Shown here piece by piece: positions 42,284 to 49,985 of a stretch of 64,000 nucleotides of DNA. How positions within the stretch are numbered: position 1 is the first letter of the stretch; each line of letters begins with the position of its first letter. The stretch lies in the NCBI GenBank assembly GCA_016716065.1, contig JADJXA010000002.1:248001-312000 (forward strand). The letters are read 5' to 3'. The notes under the pieces were generated by a model that was not told the origin of the DNA, searched no databases, and worked only from the letters and a program-made list of their open reading frames with translations. A program made the position numbers and the translations under genes. The stretch comes from Candidatus Leptovillus gracilis (GTDB lineage: Bacteria > Chloroflexota > Anaerolineae > Promineifilales > Promineifilaceae).

Positions 42284-43615
42284 ATGATCAAGGTTTTTTC
42301 GGTAGAAGAAGCACAAAAGACGATTTTGCGGCGGGAGATGGCGCTGGAGCCGGACGTACCGCCGGCGTTGCAGGCCAGTCTGGACCGTTTGTTTGGGCGT
42401 GGGGCGACGCCGGAAACGGCCGTGGCCCACATCCTCCGCGACGTGCGCCAGAAGGGCGACGCCGCCTTGCGCGATTGGACGCTGAAGATTGATGGCGTGC
42501 AGTTGGCCGGTTTGTCGGTTAGTCAATTTGATAGAGAGATGGGCGGCAAGCGCATCTCCACGTCGCTGTACGAAGCGTTAGGTCAGGCCGCCCACCGCAT
42601 CCGCCGGTTCCACGAATTGCAGCCGCTGCCCAACTGGACCACCGACACGCTGGGCGGCCTGCTGGGCCAGCGCGTCACGCCGATTCAGCGAGTGGGCGTC
42701 TACGTGCCCGGCGGCACCGCGCCGCTGCCTTCCAGCCTGCTGATGGCCGTCATTCCGGCGCAAGTGGCCGGCGTGACCGAAATCGTCGTCGCCACGCCGC
42801 CGGGTAAGGATGGCAAAGTGGCCGACGTGATCCTGGCGGCGGCGCAAATTTGCGGCATCGAGACGATTTACACGTTGGGTGGAGCGCAAGCTATCGCGGC
42901 GCTGGCCTTTGGCACGGAAAGTGTGCGCCGCGTAGACAAAGTGGTGGGCGCGGGCGGGCTGTTTACCACGCTGGCGAAGCGGCAGGTGTATGGCATTGTG
43001 GGCATTGATGGCTTGTATGGGCCGACGGAAACGGCCGTTGTCGCCGACGATTCGGCCAATCCCGCCTGGGTAGCCGCCGATTTGCTGGCCCAGGCGGAAC
43101 ATGACGTGCTGGCAACGGCGATTTTGTTTACGCCATCGCGGGAATTGGCAACGGCCGTGCAAGTAGAAATCGGTCGGCAGATGGAACACCTCAGCCGCGC
43201 CAACATCATCGCCCAATCGCTCAACGGGCAGGGTGGCATCGTGCTCACCGCCAGCCTGGACGAAGCGTGCCAGCTTGCCAGCGATTTTGCCGCCGAACAC
43301 ACCTGCCTGGCCGTCGCCGACCCGGCGGCTTATGCAGGCAAAATCCCCAACGCTGGCGGCCTGTTCATTGGCGAACGCAGCTTTGAGGTGCTGGGCGATT
43401 ACGTGGCTGGTCCGAGCCACGTCATGCCCACCAGCGGTACGGCCCGCTTTGCCTCACCGCTGAATGTGCTGGACTTTGTCAAAATCACCAGCCTCATCCA
43501 ACTCGACGACGCCACCTCTGCCAGCCTCAGCCCCATCGCCGCCCAACTGGCCCACGCCGAAGGGCTGACCGCCCACGCGGGTGCGGCGGAGAAGCGGATG
43601 GAGATTAGAGATTAG
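42284..43615 (+). CDS. hisD: Histidinol dehydrogenase
   Basis: A 443-residue zinc enzyme that oxidises histidinol to histidine in two NAD-dependent steps. Markers are VGVYVPGGTAPLPSSLLM, VGAGGLFTTLAKRQVYGIVGIDGLYGPTE, the Gln/His pair in DLLAQAEHD, the catalytic Glu-His in DFAAEHTCL, the His in GPSHVMPTSGTAR and the C-terminal HAEGLTAHA. All appear intact. Its last residues (MEIRD) and stop codon lie in a GATTAGA word repeat. It follows hisG with the palindromic element between. Confidence 0.95.
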   Translation: MIKVFSVEEAQKTILRREMALEPDVPPALQASLDRLFGRGATPETAVAHILRDVRQKGDAALRDWTLKIDGVQLAGLSVSQFDREMGGKRISTSLYEALGQAAHRIRRFHELQPLPNWTTDTLGGLLGQRVTPIQRVGVYVPGGTAPLPSSLLMAVIPAQVAGVTEIVVATPPGKDGKVADVILAAAQICGIETIYTLGGAQAIAALAFGTESVRRVDKVVGAGGLFTTLAKRQVYGIVGIDGLYGPTETAVVADDSANPAWVAADLLAQAEHDVLATAILFTPSRELATAVQVEIGRQMEHLSRANIIAQSLNGQGGIVLTASLDEACQLASDFAAEHTCLAVADPAAYAGKIPNAGGLFIGERSFEVLGDYVAGPSHVMPTSGTARFASPLNVLDFVKITSLIQLDDATSASLSPIAAQLAHAEGLTAHAGAAEKRMEIRD

Positions 43616-43645
43616 AGATTGGCAATCTCCAATCTCTAATCTCCC
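43601..43645. repeat. Word-repeat palindrome (GAGATTAGAGATT / AATCTCTAATCTC)
   Basis: GAGATTAGAGATTAGAGATTGG, then CAATCTCCAATCTCTAATCTCCC, giving a hairpin of short words. It contains the hisD stop codon and abuts the yoeB stop. A half copy forms the 3' end of hisC (45390-45411). Confidence 0.9.
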
Positions 43646-43914
43646 ATTTCGTAGTGGGATTTACAGGAGACAATTTCGACTTGTTCTTCGGCTGAGTACA
43701 CAACATAAACCAGGCGGTGTTCATGCGACACGCGGCGCGACCAGACTTCGCGTTCAAAATATTTCAGCCGTTCTGGCTTGCCCAGACCCTGGCGCGGATC
43801 GTTGGCAATATCGCGTACCAGGTCGAAGCACTTCAAGTACAGTTGGCGGTCATGGCGACGAAACCAATCCAGGTCACTTTCGGCTTTGGGCAGGATGAGG
43901 ATTTTCCAGGTCAT
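43636..43914 (-). CDS. yoeB: YoeB/Txe-type endoribonuclease toxin
   Basis: A 92-residue RelE-fold mRNA interferase. The pattern DPRQGLGKPERLKYFEREVWSRRVSHEHRLVYVV and the C-terminal CKSHYE are typical of YoeB, which cleaves mRNA on the ribosome. ATG overlaps the antitoxin stop by four bases (ATGA). The pair is inserted antisense within the his operon between hisD and hisC. Confidence 0.9.
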   Translation of the reverse strand: MTWKILILPKAESDLDWFRRHDRQLYLKCFDLVRDIANDPRQGLGKPERLKYFEREVWSRRVSHEHRLVYVVYSAEEQVEIVSCKSHYEMGD

Positions 43915-44177
43915 GGCAGATCGGCGAACAGTTCATCGGGCGTTTTACCCTGGGTTTTGTTGGCGTCATGGGCGGCAAAGGAATCTACCAATGCTTTCAG
44001 GGAGGCTTTGTCGTTGAGCAGACGCACAGTTTCCTGGTACGCTTCCCATTCATCCAACGAAATGAGGACCACATTGCCTTGTTTATGGGTCATAATCACC
44101 CGGTCGTTGTCGTCTACAACCTGTTGGCGCAGTTCAAACAATCGTTTACGGGCTTCAGAAATTGTTAGAGCTTCCAC
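43911..44177 (-). CDS. yefM: YefM-like antitoxin
   Basis: An 88-residue Phd/YefM protein: EALTISEARKRLFELRQQVVDDNDRVIMTHKQGNVVLISLDEWEAYQETVRLL. It starts with GTG at 44177 after AAGGTGATGAA; the longer open frame upstream is not protein-like. It binds YoeB and represses the pair through TGTACA sites just upstream. No ATG start is available in this frame at the expected position. Confidence 0.88.
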   Translation of the reverse strand: MEALTISEARKRLFELRQQVVDDNDRVIMTHKQGNVVLISLDEWEAYQETVRLLNDKASLKALVDSFAAHDANKTQGKTPDELFADLP

Positions 44178-44190
44178 TTCATCACCTTTT

Positions 44191-44208
44191 TGTACAGGAT
44201 GTTGTACA
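44191..44208 (-). promoter_or_regulatory. yefM-yoeB operator with two TGTACA cores 12 bp apart
   Basis: TGTACA at 44191-44196 and again at 44203-44208, 12 bp centre to centre, 14 bp before the yefM start. As I recall it, the Escherichia coli yefM-yoeB operator has the same TGTACA cores at the same spacing. Confidence 0.75.
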
Positions 44209-44240
44209 ATTTTAACATAGTTCAAGCAGGATAGAAAGCC

Positions 44241-45404
44241 ATGAATCCAAGAGAATTTGTCAGGCCGGACGTGGCGGCGATGGAGGCATATACGCCGATT
44301 GTGCCGTTTGAGGTGTTGTCGCGGCGGCTGGGACGGGCGCCGGAGGAGATTGTGAAGCTGGACGCCAACGAGAACCCGTATGGGCCGTCGCCGCGGGCGC
44401 TGGCGGCGCTGGCGGCGGGCAAGTATTACCACATCTACCCGGACCCGGAGGCATTGGAACTGCGGGAGGCGTTGAGTGAGTACACGGCCGTTCCCCCCTC
44501 CTATCTCATGGCCGGCATGGGCGCAGATGAATTGATTGACCTGGTGCTGCGCGTGGTCCTTGCGCCGGGCGACGTGGTGGTAGACTGCCCGCCCAGCTTT
44601 GGCATGTATCCGTTTAGCACGGCCGTTAACAGCGGCCAATACGTCCCGGTGCGGCGGCAGGCCGATTTTAGCCTAGACGTGGCGGGCATCGAGCAGGCGG
44701 TAACGACCCACAAGGCCAAAATCCTCATCCTCTGCTCGCCCAACAACCCGGATGGCAGCACTATAGACGATGCCTCTCTGCGCCGCCTGCTGGCGCTGCC
44801 CGTGCTGGTGCTGCTGGACGAGGCGTATGTGGATTTTGTGGGGGAGGTTAACCGCGGAGAACGCGGAGAGCGCGGAGGGGAAAAAATCTCCGCGCCCTCC
44901 GCGCCCTCCGCGGTTCATCCTTCCCGATTGTCTTGGGTGACGGCGTATGAGAACCTGGCGGTTCTGCGGACGTTTAGCAAGCTGGCGGGGCTGGCAGGGC
45001 TGCGCGTGGGGTATGGCGCGTTCCCCAAATGGCTGCTGCCGCACATGTGGAAGATCAAGCAGCCGTATAACGTGAATGTGGCGGCTTCGCTGGCGGCGCT
45101 GGCTTCGCTGCAAGACCGGGAATGGCTGCGCGAGAAAGTGGCGCTGATTGTGCAGGAGCGGGAGCGGATGGTGATGGAGTTGGGGCGGTTTGATTGGTTA
45201 CGGCCGTATCCCAGCCAGGCCAACTTTGTCCTCTTTCGCGTTTTAGGCCGAGATGCGCGACAATTGAAGCTGGACTTGGAGCAGCAGGGCGTCCTGGTAC
45301 GCTACTTTAACAAACCCGGTCTGGATAACTGTATTCGCATCAGTGCGGGACGGCCGTCGGATACGGACCGGTTGGTGGCCGCGCTGTCAGAGATTGGAGA
45401 TTAG
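44241..45404 (+). CDS. hisC: Histidinol-phosphate aminotransferase
   Basis: A 387-residue class I/II PLP enzyme converting imidazole-acetol phosphate to histidinol phosphate. It has LDANENPYGPSP, the CSPNNPDGSTID Asn region, DEAYVDF, and the PLP lysine in LRTFSKLAGLAGLRVGYG. Between DEAYVDFVGE and the lysine region a word-repeat palindrome adds about 24 residues (VNRGERGERGGEKISAPSAP and SAVHPS). The reading frame is kept. The last residues (SEIGD) and stop come from a GATTAGA repeat. yefM-yoeB is divergent upstream. Confidence 0.93.
   Translation: MNPREFVRPDVAAMEAYTPIVPFEVLSRRLGRAPEEIVKLDANENPYGPSPRALAALAAGKYYHIYPDPEALELREALSEYTAVPPSYLMAGMGADELIDLVLRVVLAPGDVVVDCPPSFGMYPFSTAVNSGQYVPVRRQADFSLDVAGIEQAVTTHKAKILILCSPNNPDGSTIDDASLRRLLALPVLVLLDEAYVDFVGEVNRGERGERGGEKISAPSAPSAVHPSRLSWVTAYENLAVLRTFSKLAGLAGLRVGYGAFPKWLLPHMWKIKQPYNVNVAASLAALASLQDREWLREKVALIVQERERMVMELGRFDWLRPYPSQANFVLFRVLGRDARQLKLDLEQQGVLVRYFNKPGLDNCIRISAGRPSDTDRLVAALSEIGD
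44848..44916. repeat. In-frame word-repeat palindrome inside hisC
   Basis: TTAACCGCGGAGAACGCGGAGAGCGCGGAGG, short centre, CTCCGCGCCCTCCGCGCCCTCCGCGGTTC. It is nearly the same element as at 42197-42268 and is translated without stop. Confidence 0.92.
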
Positions 45405-45412
45405 AGATTGGT

Positions 45413-46774
45413 ATGGGGCGAACAACAATGATTCACCGCCAGACTGGCGAAACCGACATCACGGTCACGCTTAATCTGGATGGCACAGGGCAGCACGAAA
45501 TCAGCACGGGCATTGGGTTTTTGGACCATATGCTCACGGCCGTTGCCGTCCATGGCCTTTTTGATTTGCAGGTGCAGGCCACCGGCGATTTGCACATAGA
45601 CAGCCATCACACCATCGAAGACGTGGGCATTGTTTTCGGACAGGTCCTCAACAATGCTTTAGGCGACCGCAAAGGCATCCAGCGCGTCGGCCATGCCTAC
45701 GTGCCGATGGATGAGGCGCTGGCTTTTGTGGCCCTGGATTTTAGCGGACGGCCGTATACCATCTTCCAGGCGACGTGGGCGACACCAACCATCGGCCAGT
45801 TCCCTACCGATCTGGTGCAGCACTTTTTCGAGTCGGTAGCGGTGCATGGGCGGATGACCTTACACGCGAAGGTAGACGGCCGTAACGACCACCACAAAGC
45901 AGAAGCGCTGTTTAAGGCGCTGGCGCGGGCTTTGCGAACGGCCGTAGACTTTGATCCACGCCGGGCGGATGTGGCCAGTACGAAGGGAACCGGACCCCAG
46001 CCGGTCAGGCATTTTCTTGGGGATTTGGTTATGAAAATCGCACTAATTTCTGACATTCATGGAAACTTTGTGGCGTTAACGGCCGTTCTGGCGGCCATTG
46101 CCCAGGAAAAGTTCGACCAGATCGTTTGTCTGGGCGACGTGGTGGTGGGCGGACCACAGCCACGCGAGGTGTTGACGGCCGTACGCGCCCTATCCTGTCC
46201 GGTGGTCATGGGCAATACCGACGAATGGCTGCTGTCGCCCACGCCTTTCACCATCCGCAGCGAAGCGGACCAGATTTTGTACGATGTGGAATTGTGGGGC
46301 GCAGGCCAGCTTACCGGTGAGGACAAGGCGTTTGTGCGCACCTTCCAACCGACCATCGAGCTGGATTTGGGTTACGGCCGTTCCCTGCTTTGTTTCCACG
46401 GCTCCCCCCGGCACAACATGGAAGTCATCCGGGCAACCACGCTGGACGAAGAACTGGCCGAGAAACTGGGCGGTGTCCAGGCTGCGATTTTTGCCGGCGG
46501 GCACACCCACACCCCGCTGCTGCGCCGCTACGGCGACGGTTTTGTCCTCAATCCGGGCAGCGTTGGGCTGCCGTTTTACCGCGGAGCCGACGGCCGTTTC
46601 ATCAATCCGGCGCGGGCGGAATATGCACTGGTAACGGTAGATAACGGCCGTCTCGACATCACCCTGCACCGCGTCGCCTACAACCTGGACGATTTGCGCA
46701 CGGCCGTAACGCGCAGCGCCATGCCCCACCCCGACCACTTTCTGACCGATTGGGTCCCCGGAGAAAGCCAATGA
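45413..46774 (+). CDS. hisB: Imidazoleglycerol-phosphate dehydratase fused to a metallophosphoesterase
   Basis: A 453-residue chain. Residues about 1-195 are HisB: RQTGETDITVTLNLDG, GIGFLDHMLTAVAVHGLFD, DSHHTIEDVG, DHHKAEALFKALARAL and the normal end VASTKGT. After a 14-residue linker, ATG 46031 (residue 207) begins a calcineurin-like phosphoesterase with all metal motifs: SDIHGN, GDVV, GNTDEW, CFHGSP, GGHTHTP. GGGGA lies seven bases before that ATG, so separate translation is possible. The fusion may be real or may come from a base change that removed the HisB stop. The pathway lacks another recognisable histidinol-phosphatase, so this domain is a candidate. Confidence 0.85.
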   Translation: MGRTTMIHRQTGETDITVTLNLDGTGQHEISTGIGFLDHMLTAVAVHGLFDLQVQATGDLHIDSHHTIEDVGIVFGQVLNNALGDRKGIQRVGHAYVPMDEALAFVALDFSGRPYTIFQATWATPTIGQFPTDLVQHFFESVAVHGRMTLHAKVDGRNDHHKAEALFKALARALRTAVDFDPRRADVASTKGTGPQPVRHFLGDLVMKIALISDIHGNFVALTAVLAAIAQEKFDQIVCLGDVVVGGPQPREVLTAVRALSCPVVMGNTDEWLLSPTPFTIRSEADQILYDVELWGAGQLTGEDKAFVRTFQPTIELDLGYGRSLLCFHGSPRHNMEVIRATTLDEELAEKLGGVQAAIFAGGHTHTPLLRRYGDGFVLNPGSVGLPFYRGADGRFINPARAEYALVTVDNGRLDITLHRVAYNLDDLRTAVTRSAMPHPDHFLTDWVPGESQ

Positions 46775-47451
46775 CTCAACCCATCACCGTGATTGACTAC
46801 GGCGCCAGCAACATTCGCTCGGCGCAGAAAGCGTTTGAGTACATTGGCACGACCGTGATTTTGACCGAAGACCCAGAAGTGGTACGCCGCGCCGACAAAC
46901 TGGTGCTGCCCGGCGTTGGGGCGTTTGGTTCCGGCATGGATGGTCTACGCCAGCGCAATTTACCGGCAGCCATCCACGAAGCTGTGCAGCGCGGTGTGCC
47001 CTTTCTGGGCATCTGCGTCGGGATGCAGCTTATGTTCAGTGAAGGCCACGAAATGGGCATCCACCAGGGATTGGACTTGATGGCCGGTAAAGTGGTGCGG
47101 TTCCCGGAAAAATTGTCAATGGTCAACGGTCAATGGTCAATGGTCAACGGCCCAATCCGAAATCCGAAATCCGAAATCCGAAATCTAAAGATTCCCCACA
47201 TGGGTTGGAACCAGCTTGAGCCGGCCTGGGAAAACCCGCTGCTGGCGGGCGTGGAGATGGGCGATTACGCCTATTTTGTGCATTCGTATTATTGTGACGT
47301 GACGGAGGCAACGGCCGTACTTGCCTGGACCGATTATGGTTTGCCGTTTGCCTCGGTGGTTGCCAGGGACAATCTGTACGGCCTGCAATTCCACCCGGAA
47401 AAAAGCCAGAGCGTGGGGCTGAGAATTTTACGAAACTTCCTGAACATATGA
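46771..47451 (+). CDS. hisH: Imidazole glycerol phosphate synthase glutamine amidotransferase subunit
   Basis: A 226-residue class I glutaminase that supplies ammonia to HisF. Its triad is Cys in FLGICVGMQLMF and His-Glu in LQFHPEKS. The ATG overlaps the phosphoesterase stop (ATGA) and follows GGAGA. Between KVVRFPE and IPHMGWNQLEP, where family members have a short loop, two classes of word repeats add about 26 residues (LSMVNGQWSMVNGPIRNPKS and EIRNLK) in frame. Confidence 0.93.
   Translation: MTQPITVIDYGASNIRSAQKAFEYIGTTVILTEDPEVVRRADKLVLPGVGAFGSGMDGLRQRNLPAAIHEAVQRGVPFLGICVGMQLMFSEGHEMGIHQGLDLMAGKVVRFPEKLSMVNGQWSMVNGPIRNPKSEIRNLKIPHMGWNQLEPAWENPLLAGVEMGDYAYFVHSYYCDVTEATAVLAWTDYGLPFASVVARDNLYGLQFHPEKSQSVGLRILRNFLNI
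47113..47187. repeat. In-frame composite word repeat inside hisH (GGTCAAT plus AATCCGA words)
   Basis: ATTGTCAATGGTCAACGGTCAATGGTCAATGGTCAACGG is followed directly by four CCGAAATC-type units ending AAATCTAAAGATT. The whole run stays in the hisH frame. Confidence 0.9.
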
Positions 47452-47458
47452 GGAAAAG

Positions 47459-47528
47459 ACTGAAGATTTAAGATTGAAGATCAGAGATTGGAACTGGCAA
47501 TGCACTAATCTTCAATCTTTAATCTTCC
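47459..47528. repeat. Word-repeat palindrome (GATTTAAGATTGAAGAT / ATCTTCAATCTTTAATCTTC)
   Basis: ACTGAAGATTTAAGATTGAAGATCAGAGATTGG is mirrored by CTAATCTTCAATCTTTAATCTTCCC around AACTGGCAATG, between hisH and hisA. Confidence 0.9.
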
Positions 47529-47541
47529 CACTCGGAGAACT

Positions 47542-48276
47542 ATGTCCTTCACCATCTACCCTGCCATTGACCTCAGAAACGGCCGTGTCGTCCGCCTCCA
47601 ATTTGGCGACCCCAACAAACAAACCATCTTCAGCGATGACCCGGCAGCTATGGGGCGGCAGTGGATCGCCGCCGGGGCGGAATGGCTGCACGTCGTCAAT
47701 CTGGATGGCGCGTTTGACGAAACAGGGGCAGCCAATTGGGCCGTGCTGGCTCAACTGACTCAACTGGGCGCGAACGTGCAGTTTGGTGGCGGCATTCGGG
47801 CGCTGCCCGACGTAGAGCGGGCGTTGAACGCCGGCGCAGTGCGCGTCATTTTGGGCACGGCCGCCATCGAAAATCCGGCGCTGGTCACGGAAGCCATCCG
47901 ACAGTTTGGCGCGGACAAAGTTGTCGTGGGCATTGATGCGCGTGACGGCCGTGTCAAAACTCGCGGTTGGCTGCACGAAACGGCCGTATCCCCCACCCAA
48001 CTCGGCCAACAAATGCGCGCCCTGGGTGTGCAAACCATCATCTACACCGACATCAGCCGCGATGGCGTGCTGACCGGCGTCAACGCCCAAGCCACCGCCG
48101 ACCTGGCGCAGGCTACCGGACTACAAGTCATCGCCTCCGGCGGCGTGGCGGCGCTGGACGACATCACCCGCTGCGCTGCCCTGGCCGACCAGGGCGTGGT
48201 GGGCGTGATTACCGGGCGGGCGATTTATGACGGCCGTCTCGACCTCCATTCTGCTTTACAAGCCATCCAGCGGTAA
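47542..48276 (+). CDS. hisA: Phosphoribosylformimino-5-aminoimidazole carboxamide ribotide isomerase
   Basis: A 244-residue TIM-barrel isomerase. It opens FTIYPAIDLRNGRVVRLQFGD with the catalytic Asp in PAIDLR. It has VQFGGGIR, VVGIDARDGRVKTRGWLHET, the second catalytic Asp in IIYTDISRDGVLTGVN, and ASGGVAALDDI. Length is normal and no repeat is inserted. It converts ProFAR to PRFAR, the substrate of HisH/HisF. Confidence 0.95.
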   Translation: MSFTIYPAIDLRNGRVVRLQFGDPNKQTIFSDDPAAMGRQWIAAGAEWLHVVNLDGAFDETGAANWAVLAQLTQLGANVQFGGGIRALPDVERALNAGAVRVILGTAAIENPALVTEAIRQFGADKVVVGIDARDGRVKTRGWLHETAVSPTQLGQQMRALGVQTIIYTDISRDGVLTGVNAQATADLAQATGLQVIASGGVAALDDITRCAALADQGVVGVITGRAIYDGRLDLHSALQAIQR

Positions 48277-48425
48277 ACCGGGTTTATGCTACAATGACGA
48301 TCAAAAAGGTGCGTGTGATGTTATCAATTCCCAGAAAATACATTACGGACACGGATGCCGTTTTCGTAGATTACATCGGAGCCAGAGGCGACATTTACAA
48401 ATCTGGAGACTGAGGCAAACCACAC

Positions 48426-49115
48426 GTGAACTATCAATGGTTACTCTTTGACGCGGATAACACACTTTTTGATTACGACAAAGCAGAAGCCACAGCCCTG
48501 GCAAACAGCTTCCACCAGTTTGGGCTGGATTTTGACCAGACGACGGGCGCACAGTACCGGACCATCAACGCCCAAATCTGGCACGATTACGAATTGGGCC
48601 ACATCACTCAGCAAGCGCTGCGCGCCGAACGTTTCCGCCGGTTGTTTACGGCCGTTAACCTCCCCGTAGACGCCGAAGCCTTCAGCCGCCAATACCTCAT
48701 CAACCTGGCCCAGGCCGGCCACTTGCTGGATGGGGCCGAAACGCTGCTGCGCCAGCTCGCCCAAACCCACCACATCGCCATCATCACCAATGGCATCGCC
48801 GACGTACAGCGCCCGCGCCTGGCCGCCTCGCCCATCCATGACCTGGTGGAAGCGTTGGTCATCTCCGAAGAAGTCGGCGTTGCCAAGCCGGACCCGGCCA
48901 TTTTTGACGTGGCATTCGCCCGGATGGGCCAACCCGCCAAAGCCGACGTGTTGATGATTGGCGACAGCCTGAGTTCCGACATGCAGGGCGGGATCAACTA
49001 TGGCATTGATACCTGCTGGTACAATCCGGCGGGCAAGCCAGGCAGCCTGCCGGTGACGTATGAGATTCGGGCGCTGGCCGACCTGGAAAACCTGTTAACC
49101 ATCAACAGCCAATAG
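48426..49115 (+). CDS. HAD-superfamily phosphatase, YjjG-like, within the his operon
   Basis: A 229-residue HAD hydrolase with all motifs: LLFDADNTLFDYDK (DxDxT nucleophile), ITNGIADVQ (motif II), the Lys of VGVAKPDPAIF and IGDSLSSDMQGG. The helical cap matches YjjG-type 5'-nucleotidases. It starts with GTG at 48426. Lying between hisA and hisF, it is a second candidate for the histidinol-phosphatase step, though family resemblance points to nucleotide or general phosphatase activity. Confidence 0.85.
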   Translation: MNYQWLLFDADNTLFDYDKAEATALANSFHQFGLDFDQTTGAQYRTINAQIWHDYELGHITQQALRAERFRRLFTAVNLPVDAEAFSRQYLINLAQAGHLLDGAETLLRQLAQTHHIAIITNGIADVQRPRLAASPIHDLVEALVISEEVGVAKPDPAIFDVAFARMGQPAKADVLMIGDSLSSDMQGGINYGIDTCWYNPAGKPGSLPVTYEIRALADLENLLTINSQ

Positions 49116-49130
49116 TAAACGGACAACGAC

Positions 49131-49160
49131 CTTCAGGACGGAACACGGAACACGGAAAAG
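49131..49160. repeat. Short word repeat (GGAACAC type) before hisF
   Basis: CAGGACGGAACACGGAACACGGAAAAGG; its last AAAGGAAG probably serves as the hisF ribosome binding site. Confidence 0.6.
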
Positions 49161-49169
49161 GAAGTAACC

Positions 49170-49985
49170 ATGCTCGCCAAACGCATCATCCCCTGTTTAG
49201 ACGTCAAAGACGGCCGTGTCGTCAAAGGCATCAACTTCGTGCAACTGCGCGACGCCGGCGACCCGGTGGAGCAGGCCAAAGTCTACGACGAAGCCGGAGC
49301 CGACGAACTGGTCTTTCTGGACATCACCGCCACCCACGAAGCCCGCGACACCGTGATTGAAATGGCGAAGGCGGTCGCCGAACAGGTCTTCATCCCCTTC
49401 ACCGTCGGCGGCGGCATCCGCACCGTGGACGACATGCGCGCCCTGCTGCGCGCCGGCGCCGACAAAATCAGCATCAACTCCGCCGCCGTGCGCCACCCCG
49501 AACTCATCACCCAGGGCGCACAAGCCTTCGGCAGCCAGGCCATCGTCGTCGCCATAGACGCCCGCCGAATCAGTGACCAGTATTCAGTGACCAGTGAACA
49601 GTCCGGCGACAATCCGAAATCCGAAATCCGAAATCCGAAATGGGAAGTTTTCGTGTCCGGCGGCCGCACGCCCACCGGCCTGGACGCCGTGGAATGGGCG
49701 CAAGAAGTGGAACGGCGCGGCGCGGGCGAAATTTTGCTCACCAGCATGGATGGCGACGGGACGCAGGCGGGCTACGATTTGGAACTAACGCGGGCGATTG
49801 CCGAGGCGGTTAGCATCCCGGTGATTGCTTCCGGCGGCGCGGGCACGCTGGAACACTTCGCCCAGGCGCTCACCGAGGGCGGCGCAGACGCGGCGCTGGC
49901 CGCCTCGCTGTTCCACTACAAACAGCTCACCATCACCGAAGTCAAAGAATATCTATCCCAACAAGGCATCCCGGTGCGCCAATGA
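49170..49985 (+). CDS. hisF: Imidazole glycerol phosphate synthase cyclase subunit
   Basis: A 271-residue TIM barrel that cyclises PRFAR with ammonia from HisH. The catalytic aspartates are at the canonical positions: Asp11 in IPCLDVKDGRVVKG and Asp130 in VVAIDARR. FTVGGGIRTVDDMR, GAGEILLTSMDGDGTQAGYD and VIASGGAGT are present. Directly after Asp130-Ala-Arg-Arg, in a variable surface hairpin, about 25 residues are inserted by two word-repeat classes (ISDQYSVTSEQSGDNPKSEI and RNPK), explaining the extra length. The stop overlaps hisI (ATGA). Confidence 0.95.
   Translation: MLAKRIIPCLDVKDGRVVKGINFVQLRDAGDPVEQAKVYDEAGADELVFLDITATHEARDTVIEMAKAVAEQVFIPFTVGGGIRTVDDMRALLRAGADKISINSAAVRHPELITQGAQAFGSQAIVVAIDARRISDQYSVTSEQSGDNPKSEIRNPKWEVFVSGGRTPTGLDAVEWAQEVERRGAGEILLTSMDGDGTQAGYDLELTRAIAEAVSIPVIASGGAGTLEHFAQALTEGGADAALAASLFHYKQLTITEVKEYLSQQGIPVRQ
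49570..49643. repeat. In-frame composite word repeat inside hisF (CAGTGACCAGT plus AATCCGA words)
   Basis: ATCAGTGACCAGTATTCAGTGACCAGTGAACAGT is followed by GGCGACAATCCGAAATCCGAAATCCGAAATCCGAAATGGG. Confidence 0.9.

Noticed and set aside
43911..44639. Longer antitoxin frame (242 codons) reaching 44639
   Set aside because: The upstream part is unlike any protein and lies antisense to hisC; the YefM homology begins at 44177.
48318..48413. 31-codon frame (MLSIPRKYITDTDAVF) between hisA and the HAD gene
   Set aside because: Too short and with no good ribosome binding site or recognisable motif; could be an N-terminal remnant.
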